NCBI RefSeq assembly: GCF_001310275.1 | Contig: NZ_LGYZ01000061.1 | Coordinates: 1-55,378, forward strand | Source of the DNA: Nocardia arizonensis | GTDB lineage: Bacteria > Actinomycetota > Actinomycetes > Mycobacteriales > Mycobacteriaceae | Direction of reading: 5' to 3' | Length of the DNA stretch: 55,378 nt | Notes under the pieces: generated by a model | What the model was told of the DNA's origin: nothing | Databases searched by the model: none | Seen by the model: only the letters and a program-made list of their open reading frames with translations | Shown here: one piece after another, positions 27,631 through 37,625 of the stretch | Numbering within the stretch: position 1 is the first letter of the stretch | How the letters are laid out: every line of letters starts with the position of its first letter | Program-made: the position numbers and the translations under genes

Positions 27631-29406
27631 ATGGCCTTCTCCGTCCAGATGCCGGCTCTTGGTGAGAGCGTCACCGAGGGAACGGTGACCAGGTGGCTGA
27701 AGCAGGAAGGAGACACGGTCGAGGTAGACGAGCCCCTGCTCGAAGTCTCCACCGACAAGGTCGACACGGAAATCCCGTCCCCGGCGGCGGGCGTCTTGTC
27801 GAAGATCGTCGCCAACGAGGACGATGTCGTCGAGGTCGGCGGCGAACTCGGTGTCATCAGCGAAGCCGGTGAGGAACCCGCTCCCGCCGCCGCGCCCGCC
27901 CCCGAGGCCGCCGCCACCGAACCCGAACCGCAGGCGGCGCCCGAACCGCAGCCGCAGCCCGCCCCCGAACCCGCGCGGCAGCAGGCCACCGCGGCCGCCG
28001 CGCCGTCCGACGGTTCGGGCACTCCGGTGACGATGCCGGAGCTCGGCGAGTCGGTCACCGAGGGGACCGTGACCCGCTGGCTCAAGGCCGTTGGTGACGA
28101 GGTCGCCGTCGACGAGCCGCTGCTCGAGGTCTCCACCGACAAGGTCGACACCGAGATCCCCTCCCCCGTCGCGGGCACCCTGCTCGAGATCACCGCGCAG
28201 GAGGACGACGTGATCGCGGTCGGCGGTCAGCTCGGCGTGATCGGCAGCGGCACACCGGCGGCCCCACCGGCCCCGGCACCCGCACCGGCACCAGCACCGG
28301 CCCCGGCACCAGCACCCGCGCCGACACCGGCACCCGCACCGGCCCCGGCACCCGCACCGGCTGCTACGCCGGCGCCCGCGGCCGCGGCTCCCGCTCCCAA
28401 GGCACCAGCACCCAAGGCACCAGCACCGGCCGCCGCTGCCTCCGGCAACGGCGCGACCCCGTATGTCACCCCGCTGGTCCGAAAGCTGGCCGAGGAGAAC
28501 AACGTCGACCTCGCGAGCCTCACCGGTTCCGGCGTCGGCGGACGCATCCGCAAGCAGGACGTGCTCGCCGCCGCCGAGGCCACCAAGGCACCGGCCGAAG
28601 CGCCCGCGCCGACACCGGCCGCCGCCGTGGCGACGGGTACGGCCAAGGCGACCGCCGCCGCGCCCGCGTCCGACCTGGCGCACCTGCGCGGAACCGTGCA
28701 GAAGGCCAACCGGATCCGGCAGATCACCGCCACCAAGACCCGGGAGTCGTTGCAGACCACCGCGCAGCTGACCCAGGTCCACGAGGCCGATGTCACCAAG
28801 ATCGCCGCGCTGCGCGGCCAGGCCAAGGCCGGGTTCAAGAACCGCGAGGGCGTCAACCTGACCTTCCTGCCGTTCTTCGCCAAGGCGGTCGTCGAGGCGC
28901 TCGGCGTGCACCCCAACGTCAACGCCAGCTACGACGAGGCGAGCAAGGAGATCACCTACCACGCCTCCGTGCACCTCGGCATCGCCGTCGACACCGAACA
29001 GGGTCTGCTGTCCCCGGTGATCCACAACGCCAGCGACCTGTCGCTGGCGGGATTGGCCCGCGCCATTGCCGATATCGCCAACCGGGCCCGCAACGGCGGA
29101 CTCAAGCCGGACGAACTGGCGGGCGGCACCTTCACCATCACCAATATCGGCAGCCAGGGCGCACTGTTCGATACCCCGATCCTGCTTCCGCCGCAGGCGG
29201 CCATGCTCGGGACCGGCGCGATCGTCAAGCGTCCGACGGTGGTGACCGACGAGGCCGGCGGCGAGTCCATCGGCGTCCGATCGATGTGCTATCTGCCGCT
29301 CACCTACGATCACCGTCTCATCGACGGCGCCGATGCCGGTCGCTTCGTGACCACCATCCGGCACCGGCTCGAGGAGGCCGCGTTCGAGGCCGATCTGGGC
29401 CTGTAA
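27631..29406 (+). CDS. sucB: Dihydrolipoamide acyltransferase (E2), two lipoyl domains
   Basis: Core E2 enzyme of 591 residues of a 2-oxo acid dehydrogenase complex. Two lipoyl domains (about 2-76 and 131-207) each carry the lipoylated Lys in [14 protein letters not shown]. Linkers are Ala/Pro-rich, the second (about 208-272) almost pure Ala-Pro. A peripheral-subunit-binding domain (about 275-316: [16 protein letters not shown]) and a CoA-acyltransferase domain with catalytic [13 protein letters not shown] near 560 follow. It matches M. tuberculosis DlaT (Rv2215), which serves pyruvate dehydrogenase and antioxidant defence, so the succinyl- versus acetyl-transferase label is open. ATG has AGAGGAG upstream. 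Confidence 0.93.
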   Translation: MAFSVQMPALGESVTEGTVTRWLKQEGDTVEVDEPLLEVSTDKVDTEIPSPAAGVLSKIVANEDDVVEVGGELGVISEAGEEPAPAAAPAPEAAATEPEPQAAPEPQPQPAPEPARQQATAAAAPSDGSGTPVTMPELGESVTEGTVTRWLKAVGDEVAVDEPLLEVSTDKVDTEIPSPVAGTLLEITAQEDDVIAVGGQLGVIGSGTPAAPPAPAPAPAPAPAPAPAPAPTPAPAPAPAPAPAATPAPAAAAPAPKAPAPKAPAPAAAASGNGATPYVTPLVRKLAEENNVDLASLTGSGVGGRIRKQDVLAAAEATKAPAEAPAPTPAAAVATGTAKATAAAPASDLAHLRGTVQKANRIRQITATKTRESLQTTAQLTQVHEADVTKIAALRGQAKAGFKNREGVNLTFLPFFAKAVVEALGVHPNVNASYDEASKEITYHASVHLGIAVDTEQGLLSPVIHNASDLSLAGLARAIADIANRARNGGLKPDELAGGTFTITNIGSQGALFDTPILLPPQAAMLGTGAIVKRPTVVTDEAGGESIGVRSMCYLPLTYDHRLIDGADAGRFVTTIRHRLEEAAFEADLGL

Positions 29407-29429
29407 GTCCGAAAGGTCTGCTGTCACGT

Positions 29430-30338
29430 ATGAAGGTCGTGATCGCCGGTTCGTCCGGTCTGATCGGGACGGCGCTCGTCGCGGCTCTGCGCCGGGACGG
29501 GCACGACGTGGCCCGCCTGGTGCGCCGCCCCGCGGCGGCGCCGGACGAATTCGTCTGGGACCCCGCCCGCGCCGAGGTGGACGGGCGGGCCCTGCGCGAT
29601 GCCGAGGCCGTGGTCAATCTGTGCGGTGCGAGTATCGGCAGGCAACGCTGGAACGGCCGCTACAAACAGCAGTTGCGCGACAGCCGCATCGTCGCGACCG
29701 ACGTCCTGGCCACCGAGGTCGCCGCCGCGAAGGTGCCGGTGTTGGTGAACGCCAGCGGCGTGCACTACTACGGCAGCGGCAACGGTGACCGCGTCGTCGA
29801 CGAATCCTCCCCCGCCGGAACGGGTTTCCTGGCCTCTCTGTGCCGCGACTGGGAGGCCGCGACCGAACCCGCCGCCGCGGCGGGCGTCCGCACCGTGCTG
29901 ATGCGCAGCGCGGTGGTGCTTTCGGGCAGCGGCGGGGTGCTGCAAGCGCTGCGTCCGCTGTACTCGCTCGGTCTGGGCGGGCGCCTCGGTGACGGACGGC
30001 AGTACTCGCCGTGGATCTCCCTGGCGGACGAGGTCGGCGCGATCGTCTTCGCCCTCACCGAGGACTCCCTGTCGGGTCCGGTCAATTCGGTGGGTCCGGC
30101 CCCGGTGACCAATGCCGAGTTCACCCGCGCGCTCGGCCGGGCGCTGCACCGTCCGGTCCCGCTGGTGGTCCCGGGATTCGCGCTGCGCGCGCTGGTCGGG
30201 GAGATCGCCGACGAAGCGCTGCTGACCGGTCCCCGCGCCATTCCCGCCGCGTTGGAGAAGGCGGGCTACCGCTTCCGCCATCCCACCATCGGCGCGGCGC
30301 TGGCCGCGGCGTTCGGCGACGAGAGCGACGACCGGTGA
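29430..30338 (+). CDS. TIGR01777-family NAD(P)-binding epimerase-like protein (Rv2216-like)
   Basis: Extended-SDR protein of 302 residues. Visible: N-terminal [19 protein letters not shown] (8-26), [25 protein letters not shown] (boundaries about 63-82), and [14 protein letters not shown]. The C-terminal DUF1731-type segment ends [18 protein letters not shown] at 29430 lies 23 bases after sucB, so the two probably share a transcript. The substrate is not known for this family. Confidence 0.88.
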   Translation: MKVVIAGSSGLIGTALVAALRRDGHDVARLVRRPAAAPDEFVWDPARAEVDGRALRDAEAVVNLCGASIGRQRWNGRYKQQLRDSRIVATDVLATEVAAAKVPVLVNASGVHYYGSGNGDRVVDESSPAGTGFLASLCRDWEAATEPAAAAGVRTVLMRSAVVLSGSGGVLQALRPLYSLGLGGRLGDGRQYSPWISLADEVGAIVFALTEDSLSGPVNSVGPAPVTNAEFTRALGRALHRPVPLVVPGFALRALVGEIADEALLTGPRAIPAALEKAGYRFRHPTIGAALAAAFGDESDDR

Positions 30339-30853
30339 CCGGCGCCGTGATCCGGGACGCGCGCGCCGAGGATCTGCCCGCCATCCTCGACATCCACAAC
30401 GCGAACATCGCCGCCTCCACGGCCATCTGGGATGTCGAACAGGTCGGCATCGAGGACCGCATGGCCTGGTTCCGCGATCGCACCGCCGCCGGTATGCCGA
30501 TCGTCGTCGCCGAGATCGACGGTGCGGTCGCGGGATACGCAGGCTACGGTCAATGGCGGCCGAAGGTCGGATACCGCTTCTGCGTGGAGAACTCGGTGTA
30601 CGTCGCCGACCGCTTCCATCGCCGCGGACTCGCCACCGCCCTGCTCACCGAACTCATCGACCGCGCCGCGCGCTCGGGCCGCGTGCACACCATGATCGCG
30701 GCCATCGAATCGGGCAATACCGGGTCGGTGGCCCTGCACAGGCGTTTCGGATTCACGGTGGTCGGGCAGCTGCCCGAGGTCGGCTACAAGTTCGACCGGT
30801 GGATGGATCTGACCCTCATGCAGCTCACCCTGCCCGTCGACCCCGACGGTTAG
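30335..30853 (+). CDS. GNAT N-acetyltransferase (Pat/Bar-like)
   Basis: Protein of 172 residues with the GNAT fold: [36 protein letters not shown], the acetyl-CoA loop [19 protein letters not shown] (about 90-108), and [23 protein letters not shown]. Resembles phosphinothricin/methionine-sulfone acetyltransferases. It starts at GTG 30335 overlapping the epimerase stop by GTGA, so it is translationally coupled. It is an addition to the expected sucB-Rv2216-lipB order. Confidence 0.85.
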   Translation: MTGAVIRDARAEDLPAILDIHNANIAASTAIWDVEQVGIEDRMAWFRDRTAAGMPIVVAEIDGAVAGYAGYGQWRPKVGYRFCVENSVYVADRFHRRGLATALLTELIDRAARSGRVHTMIAAIESGNTGSVALHRRFGFTVVGQLPEVGYKFDRWMDLTLMQLTLPVDPDG

Positions 30854-30927
30854 CGACCTGTGGCATTGCGCACACGACGCCGGACACCGGATTCAGCGCC
30901 GTGCCGGGTCGGCGTAACGTCGGCACC

Positions 30928-31698
30928 GTGAACGACACGCGCACCACCGTGAACCACACGCGCACCGCGGTGTCCGCTCGATTCGACACCACCCCGGTCG
31001 TGATCGAGGATCTCGGACTCATCGATTACCACGCGGCCTGGGATGTGCAACGCGCCTACGCGGCGCAACGCGCCGATGGCGTCGGCGCCGATCACCTGCT
31101 GCTGCTCGAACACCCCTCGGTGTACACGGCGGGGCGCCGCACCGAGGCCGAGGATCTGCCGATCGACGGCACCCCCGTCATCGAGGTCGACCGCGGCGGC
31201 AAGATCACCTGGCACGGCCCGGGGCAGCTCGTCGGATATCCCATCGTGCGACTCGCCGAACCGGTGGACGTCGTGCACTACGTGCGCAGGCTCGAGGAGG
31301 CGCTCATCTCGGTGGTCGCGGGTTTCGGCCTGACCTGCGGGCGTGTCGACGGCCGCTCCGGGGTCTGGCTGCCCGCCACCGACGCGCAGGCCGAACGCAA
31401 GATCGCCGCGATCGGCGTGCGCGTGCAGCGCGGCGTCGCCCTGCACGGCGTCTCGCTGAACTGCAATTCGGCGATGGACGGCTTCCAGGCGATCGTGCCG
31501 TGCGGTATCCGCGACGCCGGGGTCACCACCCTGACCCGCGAACTCGGCCGCGAGGTCACGGTCGCGGAGGTCAAGCCCTTGGTGGCCGCGGCGATCGTGC
31601 GCGCGCTCGACGGCGACCTGCCGGTGGCCGCCCACGACATCGCGCACCGCACACCGGAGACGGTCCCGAGTGCGGCAGGCGTAAGGTCGGACTCGTGA
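30928..31698 (+). CDS. lipB: Octanoyltransferase LipB
   Basis: Enzyme of 256 residues that moves octanoyl from ACP to lipoyl-domain lysines. Visible: [15 protein letters not shown] (about 52-66), [18 protein letters not shown] (about 90-107), catalytic Lys in [11 protein letters not shown] and catalytic Cys in [10 protein letters not shown] (near 193). Three in-frame GTGs (30928, 30949, 30970) occur because the first 42 bases are a 21-base near-duplicate; the true start may be any of them. GTGA overlap with lipA. Confidence 0.93.
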   Translation: MNDTRTTVNHTRTAVSARFDTTPVVIEDLGLIDYHAAWDVQRAYAAQRADGVGADHLLLLEHPSVYTAGRRTEAEDLPIDGTPVIEVDRGGKITWHGPGQLVGYPIVRLAEPVDVVHYVRRLEEALISVVAGFGLTCGRVDGRSGVWLPATDAQAERKIAAIGVRVQRGVALHGVSLNCNSAMDGFQAIVPCGIRDAGVTTLTRELGREVTVAEVKPLVAAAIVRALDGDLPVAAHDIAHRTPETVPSAAGVRSDS

Positions 31699-32711
31699 CC
31701 TCGGCTCAAGTACCTGCGGGACGCAAACTTCTCCGTATCGAAGCGCGCAACGCCCAGACCCCCATCGAGCGCAAGCCGAAGTGGATCCGCACGCGCGCCA
31801 CGATGGGCCCCGAGTACACCGAACTCAAGGGCCTGGTCAAACGCGAGGGTCTGCACACGGTCTGTGAGGAAGCGGGCTGCCCCAACATCTTCGAATGCTG
31901 GGAGGATCGCGAGGCCACCTTCCTCATCGGCGGTGAGCAGTGCACCCGCCGCTGCGATTTCTGCCAGATCGACACCGGCAAACCCGCGGCGCTCGATCGC
32001 GACGAGCCGCGCCGGGTCGCCGAGAGCGTCCAGGCGATGGGCCTGCGCTACTCCACCATCACCGGCGTCGCACGCGACGACCTCGATGACGGCGGCGCCT
32101 GGCTCTACGCCGAAACCGTCCGCGCCATAAAGGCTTTGAATCCGCACACCGGCGTGGAACTGCTCATCCCCGATTTCAACGCCGATACGGAGCAGCTGGC
32201 CGAGGTGTTCTCCGCCCGCCCCGAGGTGCTGGCCCACAATCTGGAGACGGTGCCGCGGATCTTCAAGCGCATCCGCCCGGCCTTCCGCTACGAGCGCTCC
32301 CTGGCCGTGCTCACCGCCGCCCGCGAGGCCGGCCTGGTCACCAAGTCCAATCTGATTCTCGGCATGGGCGAGACACCGGACGAGGTCACCGAGGCCATGC
32401 GCGACCTGCACGAGGCTGGCTGCGACATACTCACCATCACCCAGTACCTGCGCCCGTCCCCGCGCCACCATCCGGTCGACCGCTGGGTCAAGCCGGAGGA
32501 GTTCGTCGAGCACTCGGCGGTCGCCGAGCAGATCGGTTTCGCGGGTGTCATGGCGGGTCCGCTGGTGCGCTCCTCGTATCGCGCGGGTCGGCTCTACGCG
32601 CAGGCGATGACCCACCACGGTCGCGAAATCCCCTCCGCCATGGCCCATCTCGCCGAGGAAGGCAGCGCGTCGCAGGAAGCGAGTTCGGTGCTGGCCCGTT
32701 TCGGGAGCTGA
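31695..32711 (+). CDS. lipA: Lipoyl synthase
   Basis: Radical SAM enzyme of 338 residues that inserts sulfur at C6 and C8 of octanoyl groups. Visible: the auxiliary cluster motif [12 protein letters not shown], the radical SAM motif CTRRCDFC (CX3CX2C), [16 protein letters not shown] and the late Ser ligand in [12 protein letters not shown] overlaps the lipB stop. With lipB it lipoylates sucB encoded just upstream and probably the glycine cleavage H protein elsewhere. Confidence 0.95.
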   Translation: MTSAQVPAGRKLLRIEARNAQTPIERKPKWIRTRATMGPEYTELKGLVKREGLHTVCEEAGCPNIFECWEDREATFLIGGEQCTRRCDFCQIDTGKPAALDRDEPRRVAESVQAMGLRYSTITGVARDDLDDGGAWLYAETVRAIKALNPHTGVELLIPDFNADTEQLAEVFSARPEVLAHNLETVPRIFKRIRPAFRYERSLAVLTAAREAGLVTKSNLILGMGETPDEVTEAMRDLHEAGCDILTITQYLRPSPRHHPVDRWVKPEEFVEHSAVAEQIGFAGVMAGPLVRSSYRAGRLYAQAMTHHGREIPSAMAHLAEEGSASQEASSVLARFGS

Positions 32712-32756
32712 CACCGCCGTTTCGCGCATTCGCGCAGGCAGCCAAGGCCCTTCGCC

Positions 32757-32786
32757 TTGACGGCCGCCTTCGATTGTTGATGCAAT
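32757..32786 (+). promoter_or_regulatory. Possible promoter for the DUF262 gene
   Basis: TTGACG (32757-32762) and TGCAAT (32781-32786) are 18 bases apart, about 60 bases before the chosen DUF262 start. The TTGACG overlaps a small hairpin, CAAGGC/GCCTTG (32743-32759), that may act as the lipA terminator. Confidence 0.35.
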
Positions 32787-32847
32787 GTGGTGCCCGGTAC
32801 CGAAGCCGTCACCGGGCCCGCACATCGACTTCGACGAGGGATCCCAA

Positions 32848-34650
32848 GTGGCACTTGACAGTCCGAAGTTGCAGGACGTGCTGGAGCAGATCAGGTCCGG
32901 CTTCATGCAGTTGCCCGATTTCCAGCGCGAGTGGAAATGGGACGATCAGCGGATTCGCGAACTTCTCGCCACCGTCACCCTCGACTATCCGCTCGGTGTG
33001 GTGATGACCCTCGAGACCGGTGCCCGGTCACGGTTCCGGGCGCGGCCGCTGACCGGCGCGTCCACCGCCGGTCCGGTGGATCCCGGCATGTTGCTGCTCG
33101 ACGGTCAGCAGCGCCTGACCTCGCTGTTCCAGGCCCTCTACCTGGATCGCCCGGTGCAGACCGTCGACGGCCGCGGCAACGAGTTGCAGCGCTGGTACTA
33201 CCTGGACATCGCCAAATCGGTGTACTCGCCGTCGGATCGGGACGAGGCCATCGTCTCCGTGCCCGCCGACCGGGTGCTGCGCCGCGATGCCGCGCGCCGC
33301 GAGCCGCTCGACCTCACCGATGTCGAAGCCGAGTGCCGCACCGGTTATTTCCCACTGAACATCGTCTTCGACGTGCGGCGCGTGCACAGGTGGCAGCGCG
33401 CGTTCGTCGGCGTGGACGACGAGAACTGGGATCTGTGGTCGCGTTTCGAGCAGGATGTCATCCAGCATGTCCGCTCGTTCCTGATCCCGATGATCAAACT
33501 CGGCACGCACACCACACCGGACGCGGTGTGTTCTGTATTCGAGCGGGTCAATACCGGGGGTGTGCCGCTCAATGTCTTCGAACTGCTCACCGCCACCTAC
33601 GCCGGTGACCGCGCCTACGAGGACAGCCACGGCGACTACTACCGGCTGCCCGATATCTGGCAGGACGTGAAGAAGGGGCTCGCCACCGCCTATCCGGTCT
33701 TGGGCCGCATCGAAGCCGGCGTCGACGACGGTCTGAGCACCAGCGATTTCCTCCAAGCGGTGACCCTGGTCCGCAATTGGGAGCGCCGCCGCGACCGCCC
33801 GACCGCGGCCATCTCCTGTAAACGCCGCGACCTGCTAGAACTCCCCCTCGCCGACTTCGACCGCCTGACCCCGCGCCTGACCGAAGCCTTCGAATGGGTC
33901 GGCGGCTTCCTCACCGAACAATGCATCGTCCGCGTCAACGACCTGCCCTACCGTAGCCAGCTCATCCCATTGGCGGCCGTGCGCGCCATCCTCGGCGAGA
34001 CCATCGACGACCCGGCCATGCGCGAACGTGTGACCCGCTGGTACTGGTGCGGTGTACTCGGCGAAATGTACAGCGGGGCGACCGAGAGCCGCTTCGCCCG
34101 CGACGTCGAACAACTCATCGCCTGGACCGACCCCGACGCCCCCGAACCCGACACCGTCGCCGAGGCGGTCTTCGTCGCCGACCGCCTCGACACCCTCACC
34201 ACCCGTAACAGCGCGGCCTACAAGGGCATATACGCCCTGCTGATCAAACACGGTGCCGTCGACTGGTACTACAGCGACGAACCGCTGAATCCGGGAGCCG
34301 TGCTCCAGTACGCCGTTGACATCCGTCAGATTTTCCCGAAGGCATGGCTGCAACGCCAGGCAGGCGGCCACACCAGGGCGAATTCCATCGTCAACAAATC
34401 CCCCCTGTCCTATCGAGCGGGCCGCGGCATGGTCGGCTCCCCCGCCTCCTATCTGGACGTCCTCGCCTCGGATACCGGCGCGAACGCCGCGTGGGTCGAC
34501 GCCGCGCTCGCCACCCACCTCATCGACCCCGCCACCCTCCGCGCCGCCGATTTCGACGCCTTCTACGCCGACCGCTCCCGACGGCTGGTGGATCTGGTGG
34601 ACAGGTCGATGGGCAAGACCACGATCTACCGCGACAAATCCCCTCGGTGA
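32848..34650 (+). CDS. DUF262 (GmrS-like) protein with altered HNH-like tail
   Basis: Protein of 600 residues. The N-terminal DUF262/ParB-like domain is clear: LPDFQREWKWDDQRI near 20-34 and LLLDGQQRLTSLF near 82-94; in GmrSD-type systems this domain uses NTP to direct cleavage of modified phage DNA. The C-terminal segment VDIRQIFPKAWLQ (from about 490) with NSIVNKSPLS and a later SPASYLDVLA looks like the DUF1524/HNH pattern, but Arg-Gln replace the usual His-His. GTG at 32848 has GAGGGA upstream. It lies alone just after lipA, the first gene of the accessory block. Confidence 0.82.
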   Translation: MALDSPKLQDVLEQIRSGFMQLPDFQREWKWDDQRIRELLATVTLDYPLGVVMTLETGARSRFRARPLTGASTAGPVDPGMLLLDGQQRLTSLFQALYLDRPVQTVDGRGNELQRWYYLDIAKSVYSPSDRDEAIVSVPADRVLRRDAARREPLDLTDVEAECRTGYFPLNIVFDVRRVHRWQRAFVGVDDENWDLWSRFEQDVIQHVRSFLIPMIKLGTHTTPDAVCSVFERVNTGGVPLNVFELLTATYAGDRAYEDSHGDYYRLPDIWQDVKKGLATAYPVLGRIEAGVDDGLSTSDFLQAVTLVRNWERRRDRPTAAISCKRRDLLELPLADFDRLTPRLTEAFEWVGGFLTEQCIVRVNDLPYRSQLIPLAAVRAILGETIDDPAMRERVTRWYWCGVLGEMYSGATESRFARDVEQLIAWTDPDAPEPDTVAEAVFVADRLDTLTTRNSAAYKGIYALLIKHGAVDWYYSDEPLNPGAVLQYAVDIRQIFPKAWLQRQAGGHTRANSIVNKSPLSYRAGRGMVGSPASYLDVLASDTGANAAWVDAALATHLIDPATLRAADFDAFYADRSRRLVDLVDRSMGKTTIYRDKSPR

Positions 34651-34736
34651 ACAACCCGACGGCGCGCTCGTCGGCCACAGCGCCATCCGGATAGACTCGT
34701 TCTCGTCCTTCGCAGCAACCCGGGAGTGGCAGCTCG

Positions 34737-37616
34737 GTGAAGCAATCTGGTCGGTCTCGGATCGATGTGCTCGGTCCGCTCCGAGCCCGGACTCCCGACG
34801 GCGTCGACGTGACACCGGGTGGCGGGTTGCCCCGCAGGCTGCTCGCCTTCCTCGCTTTGCGGCGCGACACTACGGTCACGGTCGACGCCGCGGTGGAGTT
34901 GTTGTGGCGCGGCGACGGGCCCGCGGATCCGGTGGCGGCGCTGCACAGCCATGTGGCGCGGTTGCGGCGATCTCTGCCGGGTGTGATCGTGTCGGTGCCG
35001 ACCGGTTACCGTCTCGACCCGACGCGGATCGAAGTGGATGCCGATCTGCTCACTTCCTTGCTGGCGGAAGCGGCCGATTCGGACTCGGTCCGACTGGTCG
35101 AGGAAATACTCGATCGCTGGCACGGTCCGGTCCTCCCCGAACTGGAGGAATGCGACGAAGCACGAGCCGATGTCACGGTTTTCGAGGAATTGCGCGCTCG
35201 TGCCCGCGAATTCGTGGCCGAATACAGATTGGCCGAGGGCGCGACCGACGGTCTGGCCGCTCGCTTGCGCGCGCTGGCGGACGAGTACCCGTTGCGTGAG
35301 CGACCGCGGTCGTTGCTGATGGATGTCCTGACGGCGACCGGCAGGCAGGCCGAGGCCCTACGCGTCTATGACGAGTTCCGCCGTCTGCTGGCCGACGAAC
35401 TCGCGGTCGATCCGTCGCCCGAGCTGATGGCGCGCCACCGCGCGATCCTCGACTCCGCGGGACTGGGCGAGTGGGAGCCGCGCAGCCGGGTGCCCGTACC
35501 GGCGACCTCGCTGATCGGTCGTGATGAGCTACTGACCGACCTGCGGGCGCTCGCGGCGGAATGTCGTCTGCTGACGCTGGTCGGACCGGGTGGGGTCGGC
35601 AAGACTCGGCTGTTGCTCGAGCTCGGGCACCGGCTCGCGGCGGCGCGGACGGATGTCGCGGTGGTCCTGTGCGAACTGGGGCGGATCGACACGGCGGCGG
35701 ACGCGGCGATCGCGGCGGCCCTGCGCATCGATGTGCGCCCGGGCGTGCCGCTGGTGGACCGGATCGCGGGCGTGCTCCGTGACACCGAGCTGGTCCTGTT
35801 GCTCGACAATTGCGAGCATGTCGTTGACCAGGTCGCCGAATTCGTCGGGGAGGCAATGGCGCGGTGCCCCGGTCTGCGGATCGTGACGACGAGTCGGGAA
35901 CGCCTGCGCGCGCCGGGCGAGTACGTGCGCCACATTCCGCCGCTGGCGTGTGCGGGACCGGATTCCCCCGGCGTGCGGTTGTTCGTGGACCGGGCGCGGG
36001 CGGTGGCGGAGCCGACCCGCGACACCGAGGCGATCGCCGCTATCGTGGCGCGCCTGGACGGGCTCCCGCTGGCGATCGAATTGGCTGCGGCGCGGATGTT
36101 CTCACACGACCTGACCGAGATCGCGGCGGGTCTGGAGAGTCGATTCGATTTCCTGTCGATGGGATATCGCACCTCACAGCGGCACGGCTCCCTACTCGCC
36201 ACGGTGGCGTGGTCGTACACATTGCTGGATGAGCCGCGTAAGCGAGGTTTCACGGCGCTGTCGATCCTCGGCGGACCGTTCGACACCGCCGCGGCGGCCG
36301 CGGTGTGCGCGCTGCCGCCGCCCGAGGCGGCGGACCTGCTCGCGCAACTGGTGGAGCGCTCGCTGGTGATGCGCTATCCGGGGCGGCGGTACGTGCTGTT
36401 GGAGACATTGCGCGCGTTCGGGCGCGACCGGTTGCGCGAGAACGACGAACTGGATGCCGTCGGCGGCAGACATGCCCGGCATATGCTGGCCTGGGCGCGG
36501 CGAGCGCACGAACGGCTCGCGCTGTCGGACAGCTCCTCGATACGCGAGATCGACGAGGCCGTCAGCGAATTGCGTCGAGCGCTGGACTGGCTGCTGGCGC
36601 ACGGCGACGCCAGGACCGCGGGCCGGCTGGTCGACGCGCTGTTCGACTACGGGGTGCTGCGGCTCCGCCCGGATGTGCTCGGCTGGTCGGAGCGGGTGAT
36701 CGCGGCGCTGCCGGACGCGGACGCGGCACCGCGGGCAGGCGGCACGGCATCGCCGCCCGAGGACACGTCACTGGTGGCGACGATGTGGGCGGCCGCGACG
36801 TACGCGGCGTGGATGGTGGGCGATGTCGAGGCCGCCGGCGCGCGTGCCCGCCGATCGCTCGAGATCGCCGTCGCCCCGAACGGGACGGCGCCCACCCGGG
36901 TATTCAGCGCGAATGGGGTGTACGAGTTGTTCGCCGGACGGCTCGACGCGGCCGCGCTACGGTACCGGCAGGCCGAGGAGGCGTCCGTCGCCGTGGGTGA
37001 CGAGTTCTATCGCCTGATCCCGCGCGGAACCCATCTCATGGTGCGCGGCTACACGGGCGATCCCGAGACCCCGCGTGCGGCGACGGACCTGGTCGCCGAA
37101 ATCGGCGAAAGCACATCGCCTTACGCGGCCTACGCCTTGTACTGCGCCGGGGAGGCGGTGCTCGACACCGATCCTGACGCGGCCGCGCACCGGCTCGATC
37201 GCGCCATCCGCATCGCGGAATCGACCGACACCGCGCTGGTCACCGGTGTCGCCACCGCCTCGCGCGCCTCGCTGGAGGTTCGCGCGGGGCGACTGGCCGC
37301 CGCCACACGGGCATACAGACCACTCGTCGACCATTGGCGTCGAGTCGGGATGTGGGCCAAGCAGTGGGTGATGCTGCGTTCGATCGCATTGCTGTTCGAG
37401 GGTCTCGACCGGCCCGAGGACGCCGCGTTGTTGGAGGGCGCGATCCGCGCGGCATCCACCGGGCAGCGCGTGGCGGGCGCGGACCAAGCCGCACTGGACG
37501 AACTCGCCGCCCGACTGCGCGCCGCGCTCGGCGACGAGAGGTTCGAGACCGCTCGCCGCCGAGGCGCCGACCTGGACAACGACCGGTTGGTCGGTCACGT
37601 CCTCGACTGCCTGTGA
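34737..37616 (+). CDS. SARP/AfsR-type regulator with BTAD, NB-ARC-like ATPase and TPR-like region
   Basis: Regulator of 959 residues. Order: OmpR-like winged-helix DNA-binding domain (about 8-90; LLWRGDGPADPVAALHSHVARLR), bacterial transcriptional activation domain (about 95-240; AEALRVYDEFRRLLADELAVDPSPEL, given as boundaries 208-233), P-loop ATPase with GPGGVGKTRLL near 284 and LLLDNCEHV near 356, then a helical TPR-like C-terminus. Such proteins activate secondary metabolism genes in Streptomyces. Here there is no obvious large biosynthetic cluster; nearby targets may be the dehydrogenase/deacetylase pair with repeated operator elements. Confidence 0.88.
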   Translation: MKQSGRSRIDVLGPLRARTPDGVDVTPGGGLPRRLLAFLALRRDTTVTVDAAVELLWRGDGPADPVAALHSHVARLRRSLPGVIVSVPTGYRLDPTRIEVDADLLTSLLAEAADSDSVRLVEEILDRWHGPVLPELEECDEARADVTVFEELRARAREFVAEYRLAEGATDGLAARLRALADEYPLRERPRSLLMDVLTATGRQAEALRVYDEFRRLLADELAVDPSPELMARHRAILDSAGLGEWEPRSRVPVPATSLIGRDELLTDLRALAAECRLLTLVGPGGVGKTRLLLELGHRLAAARTDVAVVLCELGRIDTAADAAIAAALRIDVRPGVPLVDRIAGVLRDTELVLLLDNCEHVVDQVAEFVGEAMARCPGLRIVTTSRERLRAPGEYVRHIPPLACAGPDSPGVRLFVDRARAVAEPTRDTEAIAAIVARLDGLPLAIELAAARMFSHDLTEIAAGLESRFDFLSMGYRTSQRHGSLLATVAWSYTLLDEPRKRGFTALSILGGPFDTAAAAAVCALPPPEAADLLAQLVERSLVMRYPGRRYVLLETLRAFGRDRLRENDELDAVGGRHARHMLAWARRAHERLALSDSSSIREIDEAVSELRRALDWLLAHGDARTAGRLVDALFDYGVLRLRPDVLGWSERVIAALPDADAAPRAGGTASPPEDTSLVATMWAAATYAAWMVGDVEAAGARARRSLEIAVAPNGTAPTRVFSANGVYELFAGRLDAAALRYRQAEEASVAVGDEFYRLIPRGTHLMVRGYTGDPETPRAATDLVAEIGESTSPYAAYALYCAGEAVLDTDPDAAAHRLDRAIRIAESTDTALVTGVATASRASLEVRAGRLAAATRAYRPLVDHWRRVGMWAKQWVMLRSIALLFEGLDRPEDAALLEGAIRAASTGQRVAGADQAALDELAARLRAALGDERFETARRRGADLDNDRLVGHVLDCL

Positions 37617-37625
37617 CGGCTCCCT

